The notes under the pieces were generated by a model that saw nothing but the letters and a program-made list of their open reading frames with translations, searched no databases and had not been told where the DNA came from. From assembly GCA_007134175.1 (NCBI GenBank), contig SLLF01000010.1:1-7698 (forward strand): a DNA stretch of 7,698 nucleotides, given 5' to 3'. The translations under genes and the position numbers were made by a program. This DNA comes from Kiritimatiellia bacterium (GTDB lineage: Bacteria; Verrucomicrobiota; Kiritimatiellia; SLAD01). Of the stretch, positions 1 through 6,123 are shown in pieces. Position 1 is the stretch's first letter, and every line of letters begins with the position of its first letter.

Positions 1-1855
1 CCGTGTTCATGGCCTTTATGGTCAACTGATTCGGCGCACCCCACTGCACCTGCTCGCTGATATCCAACTGAAATGGACGGTCCCAGCCCGCCGAGCCCAG
101 ATCGTGCGCCCCGACATAATGTCCGTTGACCCATACCCACGCGCGCTCATCCACGCCCTGGAATTCAAGGACGGCTGCCGCTGCGGCAGGGTCCGGTACG
201 GCCGGCACCTCAATCCTGCGCCGGTACCATGCTGCGCCGACATAATCATGCCCAGCCTCCTGCCAAGGGATTCCCGTTCGAATTTCTCCCCAGTCGTCAT
301 CATTAAAATCGGGATGATACCATCCATCGTCCTCCCCGGCCCGCTGCGGGTCCAGGAGAAAACGCCACCCGTCCGCCGGCAATGGATGATGGCCCACCGA
401 TTGAACCGGCCCGCCCAACCGTTCGTTGACCGACGCGGGGGGCTGGTCCTCGGGTCGCGGCATGCGGCCCACCGGCGGCCGATCGGACGGGGCCGGACGA
501 TACGCCGCGTCCACCTCATAGATGCGCAGGTTACGGTAGCGGGCGTCCATGTACTGCATCTGCCGGAACGCGATCAGCCCCCCCCCGAAACCCGGCCCAT
601 AGGTTCGTCCATCATCAAAAAAGTCGATTGCCACCTCGCCATCCACCGCCAATTGGATATGCCCCCCGTTCTTCATAAGCTGCACCCGGTGCACATCCGT
701 CGAATCCGGCGGGATCGCATGGCGACCTAGAGCGGTCAGGAAAAATCCATGATTCTTGCGCATATTCACCACCGGACGATGGCCGGCAAAAAAGGAGATG
801 TGATAGGCATCTATGTCCCCCCGCAAGTAGCGGGTGAAAACCCCTTCGCGCGACCGGAGCGAAGGATCAAACAGGCTCAACCCGTCCGGGGCCGTAGCCG
901 AGAAGAAGATGATCGCCAGATGCGGATGTATCACCTGGAAATCCCACTCCACAACGTAATCCTCGGGCGTGGTGACCGGACACCAATAGACGAAATGACC
1001 GCCCTGGCCGGCGCGGCTGGAATAGAGACGCATCCAGCCGTCTTCAAACGACGTGACGCCCGGCCCTTCCATCACCCAGTCGGCTGCATCGGTTTCGCGG
1101 GCCAACGGGTTCTCGTGGATAAGCCGCCCCTTCTGTTTCTCGATCACATAGGGGCCGGGTGCACGGGCGGCCAGCAAATAATCCACCGAGCCCCAATAGG
1201 TCGCCGTCACGATCCGGCGCAGGGCTTGAGTTGTCAGGGGCTCGGCCTGCAAACGTACCCCGCTCACCGCGAACCGGCCCGGGTTCAGGCGCAGTTCGTT
1301 GACCGGCGCGGCGTCCCATTCCGGCACCGTTGTCGCCGGCACGACCGGTGTACCGTTCAGGTAGATCTGGCGCTCTCCTTTTGCCGCATCCCATACGTAG
1401 GCCAAATGGTACCACCCTGGACCCGGCAGGGAGGGGAGCATGAAGTTGAGCGCCGGCCCGCGCCCGCTAAACGCCAAGCGCAGCATGTCGTCATAGCTGA
1501 TGATTTCCAGCCGGATACAGCCGTCCACGAGGAATTCCCGATACGTCTCGATCCGGGAATCGACGCGTCCGTGATAGCGCTGGTCGGTTCGAATCCAGAG
1601 CGAGAAGGAACCGCGTGCCGCCGTGTCTGTTTCCATCGCTAACGCCACCGGGGCCGCTCCCTCGCCTGTCGGTTGCCAGCCCGTGGTATGCGGCAACGGT
1701 CCCGGCACCGATAGCCACCCGCTTAACTCTTCCGCCACCATACGGACACCGCTAAACTCCTCTTGCATCGTTCCCCCATAAGTCCAGGTACACCACCAGC
1801 CAACCAATGTCACGGCCAGCAGCACGTGGCACCATCGTGCCTGTGTCAACATCAT
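1..1855 (-). CDS. Secreted LamG / DUF1961 (YesU-like) / GH2-type sugar-binding protein, C-terminus off the window
   Basis: One uninterrupted minus-strand frame of 618 codons begins at ATG 1855 (a second in-frame ATG follows at 1852) and is still open at the left edge. A purine-rich AAGGGGGG stretch directly before the ATGs is the likely ribosome binding site. Residues 1-27 form a short basic start plus a hydrophobic stretch (VLLAVTLVGWW), so export is likely. Residues about 80-200 resemble a LamG/concanavalin-like lectin fold, with the typical GWYHLAYVWDAAKGERQIYLNG pattern near 147-168. Residues about 240-448 resemble DUF1961, the galectin-like family of Bacillus YesU from the rhamnogalacturonan cluster (NMRKNHGFF at 364-372). 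A proline-rich linker (about 449-490) leads to a GH2-type sugar-binding beta-sandwich (DGWRF, DDDWGEI, WYRR, WVWVNGHYVGAH). A catalytic domain, if present, lies outside the window. It is divergent from the LacI gene and probably controlled by it. A role in binding or cutting a plant or algal polysaccharide is inferred; the substrate is unknown. Confidence 0.85.
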   Translation of the reverse strand, partial: MMLTQARWCHVLLAVTLVGWWCTWTYGGTMQEEFSGVRMVAEELSGWLSVPGPLPHTTGWQPTGEGAAPVALAMETDTAARGSFSLWIRTDQRYHGRVDSRIETYREFLVDGCIRLEIISYDDMLRLAFSGRGPALNFMLPSLPGPGWYHLAYVWDAAKGERQIYLNGTPVVPATTVPEWDAAPVNELRLNPGRFAVSGVRLQAEPLTTQALRRIVTATYWGSVDYLLAARAPGPYVIEKQKGRLIHENPLARETDAADWVMEGPGVTSFEDGWMRLYSSRAGQGGHFVYWCPVTTPEDYVVEWDFQVIHPHLAIIFFSATAPDGLSLFDPSLRSREGVFTRYLRGDIDAYHISFFAGHRPVVNMRKNHGFFLTALGRHAIPPDSTDVHRVQLMKNGGHIQLAVDGEVAIDFFDDGRTYGPGFGGGLIAFRQMQYMDARYRNLRIYEVDAAYRPAPSDRPPVGRMPRPEDQPPASVNERLGGPVQSVGHHPLPADGWRFLLDPQRAGEDDGWYHPDFNDDDWGEIRTGIPWQEAGHDYVGAAWYRRRIEVPAVPDPAAAAAVLEFQGVDERAWVWVNGHYVGAHDLGSAGWDRPFQLDISEQVQWGAPNQLTIKAMNT

Positions 1856-1971
1856 CCCCCCTTGCTGAATTGAATTGACGCCGCTGCCCCGCTACAGCGC
1901 CCAACCGACGGCCACCCGCCCTAGCCAACCACTTGGTGCGAAAAACGGACTAACCGACGCTACTCAGCTAG

Positions 1972-1999
1972 ACCATAGCGCACTGCCCACCTCTGGCAA
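1972..1999 (-). promoter_or_regulatory. Candidate sigma-70-like promoter of the minus-strand secreted protein gene
   Basis: Read on the minus strand, TTGCCA (1999-1994) is followed after 16 bases by TATGGT (1977-1972). These match the consensus at 5/6 and 4/6 positions. Transcription would begin near 1965 and leave a leader of about 110 bases. The -35 box lies in the left arm of the inverted repeat at 1995-2034. Found by eye, not tested. Confidence 0.4.
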
Positions 2000-2034
2000 G
2001 CGAAAACAATTTACCAGTTAAAACATAGCTTGCC
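1995..2034. promoter_or_regulatory. Inverted repeat with A/T-rich operator-like core between divergent promoters
   Basis: GGCAAGC (1995-2001) and GCTTGCC (2028-2034) are perfect 7-base inverted arms. The 26-base spacer is A/T-rich in an otherwise GC-rich region. It holds a near-palindrome, TTTACCAGTTAAA (2010-2022, 5 of 6 pairs match), and two copies of AAAACA (2003-2008 and 2020-2025). Each arm also supplies the TTGCC of an outward-facing -35 box. A LacI-family dimer bound at the core would block both promoters at once. The operator role is inferred from position and symmetry. Confidence 0.45.
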
Positions 2035-2057
2035 GGGGGAGCGCATCCTCATATACT
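2030..2057 (+). promoter_or_regulatory. Candidate sigma-70-like promoter of the LacI-family gene
   Basis: TTGCCG (2030-2035) is followed after 16 bases by TATACT (2052-2057), matching the consensus at 4/6 and 5/6 positions. Transcription would begin near 2064, about 40 bases before the ATG. The -35 box lies in the right arm of the inverted repeat, mirroring the promoter on the other strand with the same 16-base spacing. Confidence 0.5.
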
Positions 2058-2061
2058 GCTA

Positions 2062-2090
2062 CCTAGTCCGTCGGATCTGAGCGGACGAGG
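2062..2090 (+). promoter_or_regulatory. Imperfect inverted repeat in the lacI leader
   Basis: CCTAGTCCG (2062-2070) pairs with CGGACGAGG (2082-2090) at 8 of 9 positions across an 11-base loop. It begins at about the predicted transcription start and ends just before the Shine-Dalgarno at 2092. It could be a second operator used for autoregulation or an RNA hairpin affecting translation. Sequence alone does not separate the two. Confidence 0.35.
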
Positions 2091-2091
2091 T

Positions 2092-2105
2092 AAGGAGTGG
2101 GGATG
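2092..2105 (+). promoter_or_regulatory. Shine-Dalgarno that decides the LacI start
   Basis: AAGGAG at 2092-2097 lies 5 bases before ATG 2103-2105. An in-frame GTG at 2097 overlaps the last base of this site and so cannot be served by it. The ATG at 2103 is therefore preferred; it also gives the usual short lead (MNITLRDIA) before the helix-turn-helix. Confidence 0.75.
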
Positions 2106-3155
2106 AATATAACGCTGCGGGATATCGCCAAGCAATCCGGGGTTTCGCATGCCACGGTGTCCATGGCGCTGCGTAATGATCCGCGGATCAGCCTGGCCAC
2201 CCGCAACCGCATAACGGCGCTGGCGGCCACCATGGGGTATCGCCGCGATCCGGATGTAAGCGCGTTGATGCAGCACCTGCGCACGCGTCGGGAGCGATAT
2301 GTGCGGGGCGTCCTTGTATACTTGGACATGAGGATTAAAGCGGACGCGACGTATCCTCATCTGGACCTCCACAGCACGGCAGCCACCACTCGGGCCAGCG
2401 AGCTTGGTTACGAGATGCAGATCCTGGCCCCTTGCCTGGAAGGATTATCCGATAAACGATTGAATGCGGTATTGAGCACCCGCGGAATTCGCGGGGTTTT
2501 GGTGGGGCCCTCGCCTGCCCCGCAACACCGTTTGAATTTGAACTGGGACCCGTTGGCCGGGGTCATGCTGGGCCATTCCTTCACGTATCCACCCATTGAC
2601 CGCATTACACAGAATTTCTTTCATGTCCCTTCCCTCGCATTGGACCGGCTGGAAGCCATCGGCGCCAAACGCATTGGTTTGGTCATATCGGAATGGCACA
2701 ATTTGCGGACTGACCGACAAGTTTTGGCAGGGTACGTGGCCAGGCAGCAACAGGTTCCCCGTTGCCACCGAATACCCCCGCTTGTTTGTCCCGGCCCCAC
2801 CATTGATCGCGCGGCACTGCTGCGCTGGTTACAACGCTATCGTCCCGAGGCGGTTCTGATCGCGTCAAGGCAAACCTATGCGGTTCAATGGCTGTGGCGG
2901 GAAGGAATAAAGGTGCCGGAAGATCTGCTGGTCGCCCTGCTTGATCTCCCGAATCCGGACGGCCGCATTAGCGGTGTATTCCAGGATCCGATTGCCCGGG
3001 CGCGGCGCGGCGCGGAATATCTCATCATGAAGGTAGAGGCACACGAACGGGGCCTCCCCAAGTATCCCATCACCATCCAGATCGAATCACGCTGGGTGGA
3101 GGGTGAGACCACCCGGCGGCCTGCGCCACAGCACGCGGCAACCGCTTCCCAATGA
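2103..3155 (+). CDS. LacI-family transcriptional regulator
   Basis: This is a 350-residue cytoplasmic DNA-binding protein, the normal length for LacI/GalR regulators. Residues 4-24 are the helix-turn-helix (TLRDIAKQSGVSHATVSMAL). Residues 45-60 (GYRRDPDVSALMQHLR) are the hinge region, with a leucine at 55 suited to minor-groove contact. Residues from about 65 to 335 form the periplasmic-binding-protein-like effector domain, including the family pattern AIGAKRIGLVISEWHNLRTD and, near the end, YLIMKVEAHERGLP. The HTH plus 'VSALM' hinge style is common in Verrucomicrobia-type regulators. It is divergent from the secreted carbohydrate protein gene and separated from it by a symmetric promoter region, so control of that gene by a sugar effector is the obvious inference. 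It converges, with a 33-base gap (3156-3188), on the DUF4838 remnant; I see no terminator hairpin in the gap. The frame is intact. The effector cannot be read from the sequence. Confidence 0.93.
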   Translation: MNITLRDIAKQSGVSHATVSMALRNDPRISLATRNRITALAATMGYRRDPDVSALMQHLRTRRERYVRGVLVYLDMRIKADATYPHLDLHSTAATTRASELGYEMQILAPCLEGLSDKRLNAVLSTRGIRGVLVGPSPAPQHRLNLNWDPLAGVMLGHSFTYPPIDRITQNFFHVPSLALDRLEAIGAKRIGLVISEWHNLRTDRQVLAGYVARQQQVPRCHRIPPLVCPGPTIDRAALLRWLQRYRPEAVLIASRQTYAVQWLWREGIKVPEDLLVALLDLPNPDGRISGVFQDPIARARRGAEYLIMKVEAHERGLPKYPITIQIESRWVEGETTRRPAPQHAATASQ

Positions 3156-3188
3156 GTTCGTCACATTACCCGTAAGCGCCACACCCGG

Positions 3189-4541
3189 CTACGGCGAAAG
3201 GGGTAGATGGTGCTCCCGTTCCCGCGCATGATACCCTCGGCCGTGTCCCATCCCGTACCGCGCATGCCGCTCCAGGATACGCGGCACATCCAACGCATAG
3301 CGATCCGTCACGCCGCGCAGAAATTGCAGCCGCCGGTCAATCCAGGCTTCCACTTCGTCCGTATCCGCATCATACCAATAAATCAAGGGTTTGGCGCACA
3401 CCTCGGCATAGGTCAGCGCATACCGCAGAAACGCCACGCGGCGCGCATACGAGGGATCCGGATGCGTGGCGGCAATCTGCTCCGCTTCCGTGAGTAGCGC
3501 GTCCAGGCGCTCCTGGTAATCGACAAACACCATGGCAATCAAGCGCATCCTCTCCCGCGGAATGGCCCGGCGCCTCGCCCAATCGGGGGCCGCTTCGATT
3601 TCTTGTTCCATATCATCGCCCAGCGCTTCAACATCCACGCCCGGCTGATCCTCGGCACCTGCCAACCACATGCGGGGTGGCGCCTGCCCGATGGCCTCCA
3701 TTTGCCGTGAACGCCATATCACGCCTTGTTCACTATGCGCTCCTTCCAGCGCCGCGATCTCGTCCGTCATTGTTTCCAGCAGATCGAAGTAGGCTCGCAC
3801 CTGATCCGCCGCCGGGCCGAAACCCGCCCGGCAGTAATCCTCGATCAGCGCCTCCACATCAACATCGGGGTCCCAATATAGTTTTGCCCGCACGTAGTAG
3901 GCGAGTCCCAAGGCCGACCAATGACCGTACTGCCCCCCCTCGGCCGCCTGCATGCCATTGGCATGCAGCCAGGTAATATCTTCCGCCACCCGGCGGGTAT
4001 AGTTGAGCGGAAAAGCGATACTGGCGATGTCGATGGTATTGGGACGATACATCATAAAGTCCGTCTTCTCCGCCCAACCAGCCCAGCTGCGGCGATCTTC
4101 AGCCCGTTCATAGTCATCGACCCAGCGACGGCCGAAACCCACAAAACCAATCCCTACCTGAGGATGAACGCGTTCACGCAAAGGCGGATTCACGTAGGAC
4201 TCATACGCCCACGCCCCTATCATGCGATCCGCAAAATTCTCTTGCAACGCCTTCGCCACCCGGTTCCACCAGTTGACATAGCGATCAGTGAGTTGCACAT
4301 ATTTAAAGGTCTCCCCCGTATCACCGTCGCGCAGGGTCACCGGCGCGCCTGCCGGCTCGTCCAGTGCCCGGCAATCGTCGCACATGCAGTGCCCGCGCGC
4401 CACCGAATCGCTGGGGGACGCACTGAACACCCAGCGGTACGGGTCCGCCGCGAAGGCCCGGCGGGCCGTGCCGGCGGACGTGCAGCGGGCCACGCTGCGC
4501 GTGGCGGCGCTGGGGCTGTATGAATGCGAACTGAACGGCAC
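3189..4541 (-). pseudogene. DUF4838-domain protein, 5' half missing
   Basis: The open frame has 450 codons, but only residues from about 27 onward look like protein. DPYRWVFSASPSDS (33-46) opens the recognisable DUF4838 part. It continues with the Cys trio CMCDDCRALD (52-61), YVQLTDRYVNWWNRVA (81-96), WAYESYVNPP (111-120), and the GQYGHWSALGLAYYVRAKLYWDPDVDVEALI block in the middle. The C-terminus ends normally at TAG 3191-3189. DUF4838 proteins are usually much longer, with an alpha-glucuronidase-like N-terminal part before this point. That half is absent: upstream of about 4467 the sequence becomes a GH78 fragment on the opposite strand, and the first 25 or so codons are only its antisense. 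No ribosome binding site or signal peptide is seen. The family occurs in polysaccharide-use loci, but I know of no assigned reaction. Probably a 5'-truncated remnant; a chimeric assembly would give the same picture. Confidence 0.75.
4455..4467. repeat. GC palindrome at the strand-switch junction
   Basis: GGCCCG (4455-4460), a single G, then CGGGCC (4462-4467) form a perfect odd-length palindrome. DUF4838 coding sense (minus strand) is recognisable up to this point and GH78 coding sense (plus strand) starts directly after it. The palindrome sits at, or within a few bases of, the breakpoint. Confidence 0.6.
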
Positions 4542-5106
4542 GGTGGTGGGCGACCTGGTCCTGGCGCCGGGCTGGACGGATTACGCGAAGCGGGTGTACG
4601 TCCAGGACCATGACGTGACGGACCAACTGCAGGCGGGCGAGAATGTGATCGGGTTGGTCCTGGGCGACGGCTGGTACTGCGGGCGCATCGCCGACAACGA
4701 CCGGCAGCTTTATGGTCGCCAGCCGCAGTTTCTGCTCGAGTTAATGCTCGAGACCGCGGCCGGGCGGATGAGCCGCGTGGTGTCCGATTCAAGCTGGCGG
4801 GTGGCCGTCGGTCCGCTGCTCGAGAATGACTTGATCATGGGCGAGGATTACGACGCGCGGCTCGAGTGGCCGGGCTGGTCGCGCGCGGGGTTTGACGATG
4901 CCGCGTGGCAGGCGGCGCCTTTGGCGGCGGCAGGAGATTTTCGAGCCGGTCAATCCCGAGGCGCTCCACCCCCGGCCGGTCGGCCGGGGGTGCGCTTGTC
5001 TGCTGGATTTCGGTCAGAACATGAGCGGGCGGATTCGGTTGACGGTGCGGGGGGGCGCGGGGCGTCAGCCTGAAGATCCGGCACGGCGAGATGCTGACCG
5101 CCAACG
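4462..5106 (+). pseudogene. GH78 alpha-L-rhamnosidase fragment (N-terminal beta-sandwich domains only)
   Basis: Plus-strand translation from 4468 reads VPADVQRATLRVAALGLYE, then LNGTVVGDLVLAPGWTDYAKR and VLGDGWYCGR, the signature of the N-terminal domain of bacterial GH78 rhamnosidases. This frame holds to about 4920 (FDDAAWQAAPLA). The match then resumes one frame over as EIFEPVNPEALHPRP and LLDFGQNMSGRIRLTVRGGAG (about 4936-5062), with a short piece of the family sequence apparently missing. A further one-base shift in G-rich sequence at 5049-5062 leads to VSLKIRHGEMLTANGRL (5064-5108). The family's (alpha/alpha)6 catalytic barrel is absent, as is the protein start. The block looks richer in GC than the DUF4838 and BNR_4 pieces flanking it. 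The product cannot be an active enzyme. The open frame 4288-5073 that covers its first part starts inside antisense DUF4838 sequence and has no credible start. Confidence 0.8.
4967..4992. repeat. Perfect 12-base inverted repeat with 2-base spacer
   Basis: CACCCCCGGCCG (4967-4978), GT, then CGGCCGGGGGTG (4981-4992) would form a very stable hairpin on either strand. It lies inside the GH78 fragment, where the translation reads HPRPVGRGC just before the conserved LLDFGQN. The VGRGC part looks like extra sequence relative to the family. No T-run follows, so it is not a typical terminator. Confidence 0.8.
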
Positions 5107-5963
5107 GGCGACTTGTCTTTCGCTATCGCCATGGATGCTCGGGAAATGGCGAAGATTATTATAATGTCTATGACTGCGAAAGCCGGACCTGGCGCAGGTT
5201 GCTGGATACGCCTCTCCTCGACGGCCTCGGGCGCATGAATGCGTACGCCACCCTGCCTGAAAAGGGGCCGGACGGGTGGTGGCACATGATCTGGGTCTGG
5301 CGTGACACACCCGATTGCAGCACCAACTATGATCTTTCGTACATGCGCAGTCCCGACCTGGCAAATTGGACAACCGCCACGGGATGGCCGTTGGCATTGC
5401 CGGTCGTGCTTGAAAGCGGTGCGGTCGTCGATTCGGCGCCGCCCGGGGGTGGGATGCTGAACGGCAAGCAATGGCTCGGTTTCGACAAGACCGCGCGGCC
5501 GGTTATCAGCTACACCAAGTTTGACGAAGACGGCAGGACGCAAGCCTATTGCGCGCACCTCGAAAACGACGACTGGGTCATCCGGCAGATCAGCAACTGA
5601 AACTACCGTTGGGAATTCAAGGGCGGCGGCTGCATCCCCAATGGCGGCGAAATTGAGCTTGCCGCGGTCACGACCGGGGACGACGGATCGCTTCTCCTTC
5701 CGTTTCGCCACATCCATGAAGGAAGCGGCGTCTGGCGGTTGGACCCCGAACGTCTGGCAGTCGTGGAAACTTTGTCGCAACCGCCGGACTGGCCGCCGGA
5801 ACTCACCCGGGTCGAATCGGACTACCCCGGCATGCAGGCGCACATCCGGCCGGGGCGTCGACAATCATTCGGCAAAGTTCGAGTAACGATTGGCCCCAAA
5901 ACGGAGTATTGGCCACAGAAAGCACAAGAGACACAGAAGGGCCGACTCAAAACTATTTTGTGA
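5091..5963 (+). pseudogene. BNR_4-type sialidase-like repeat protein, 5'-truncated, with an in-frame TGA
   Basis: From GRLVFRYRHG (about 5103) the translation follows the BNR_4 family closely: GNGEDYYNVYD, TWRRLLDTPLLDG, MNAYATLPEKGPDG, WVWRDTPDCSTNYDLSYMRS, PPGGGMLNGKQWLGFD, ISYTKFDEDG. At 5598-5600 a TGA interrupts the frame (QISN-stop-NYRWEFKGGG) where relatives have tryptophan. The same frame then continues with LPFRHIHEGSGVWRLDPE and ESDYPGMQAHI to about 5850, and stays open to TGA 5961-5963 through sequence that no longer looks like the family. The propeller's N-terminal half is missing, replaced by the GH78 fragment. The ATG at 5091 belongs to the GH78 piece (GEMLTAN), not to a native start. 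A product from it would be 169 residues (5091-5600) and would lack both ends of the fold. The family is thought to act on, or bind, polysaccharide substrates. Remnant status is likely. Confidence 0.78.
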
Positions 5964-5983
5964 TTTCTGTGCCTTTTGTGGCC
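5911..5983. repeat. Imperfect 28-base inverted repeat with 9-base internal period
   Basis: The left arm (5911-5938, GGCCACAGAAAGCACA...) and right arm (5956-5983, ...GTGCCTTTTGTGGCC) match at 21 of 28 positions around a 17-base loop. Four of the seven mismatches become G-U pairs in a plus-strand transcript. Within the left arm CACAGAAAG, CACAAGAGA and CACAGAAGG repeat every 9 bases. From memory, similar 'TTTGTGTCTTTTGTGGCC'-style intergenic repeats are common in PVC and other environmental genomes. It follows the BNR_4 remnant and could act as its terminator or mRNA-end hairpin. No transposase is nearby. Confidence 0.65.
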
Positions 5984-6123
5984 CATTCCGGGAAACAAGC
6001 AATACGTAAGGATAAATGACCAGACCAAAGAACCCGTACGCGGGCTCGCTAGCGGGCCGGCGTTCAAGGGCAACGTGGAAATCTAGCGAATGAAGCAGCT
6101 AGTAAAACCTGCCGTAGCGGGAA
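5984..6123. other. Non-coding stretch with two small hairpins
   Basis: No convincing gene lies here. CCCG-TACG-CGGG (6033-6044) and GGCTCG-CTAG-CGGGCC (6043-6058, one G-T pair) are adjacent GC hairpins with 4-base loops. No T-run follows, so a rho-independent terminator is not supported. A 25-codon ORF at 6016-6093 (MTRPKNPYAGSLAG...) has AAGGA three bases before its ATG but no recognisable product; I do not call it a gene. Confidence 0.4.

Noticed and set aside
104..1642. Long plus-strand frames (104-730 and 749-1642) over the left region
   Set aside because: Their translations are rich in His, Arg and Pro and match nothing. They are antisense to the 618-codon minus-strand frame, which has recognisable domains throughout.
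2097..2099. GTG start for the LacI gene
   Set aside because: It overlaps the Shine-Dalgarno AAGGAG (2092-2097). ATG 2103 is correctly spaced from that site.
4735..4866. Four CTCGAG sites in 132 bases (4735, 4747, 4819, 4861)
   Set aside because: Where they fall in the GH78 frame they read as Leu-Glu in a GC-rich gene that favours CTC and GAG here; codon choice is enough to explain the cluster.
4288..5073. A complete 261-residue plus-strand gene
   Set aside because: Its first 60 or so codons are antisense of DUF4838 and its end is out of frame with the GH78 homology. Only the middle is real, and it is described as a remnant.
5598..5600. TGA as selenocysteine
   Set aside because: The family has tryptophan, not cysteine, at this position, and I see no SECIS-like hairpin immediately downstream.
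4950..5864. A 304-codon minus-strand frame across the BNR_4 region
   Set aside because: It is antisense to clear BNR_4 homology and its translation has no recognisable domain.
6030..6062. Integron attC-like site
   Set aside because: The inner arms do not fit the core-site pattern, and no integrase or cassette structure is present.
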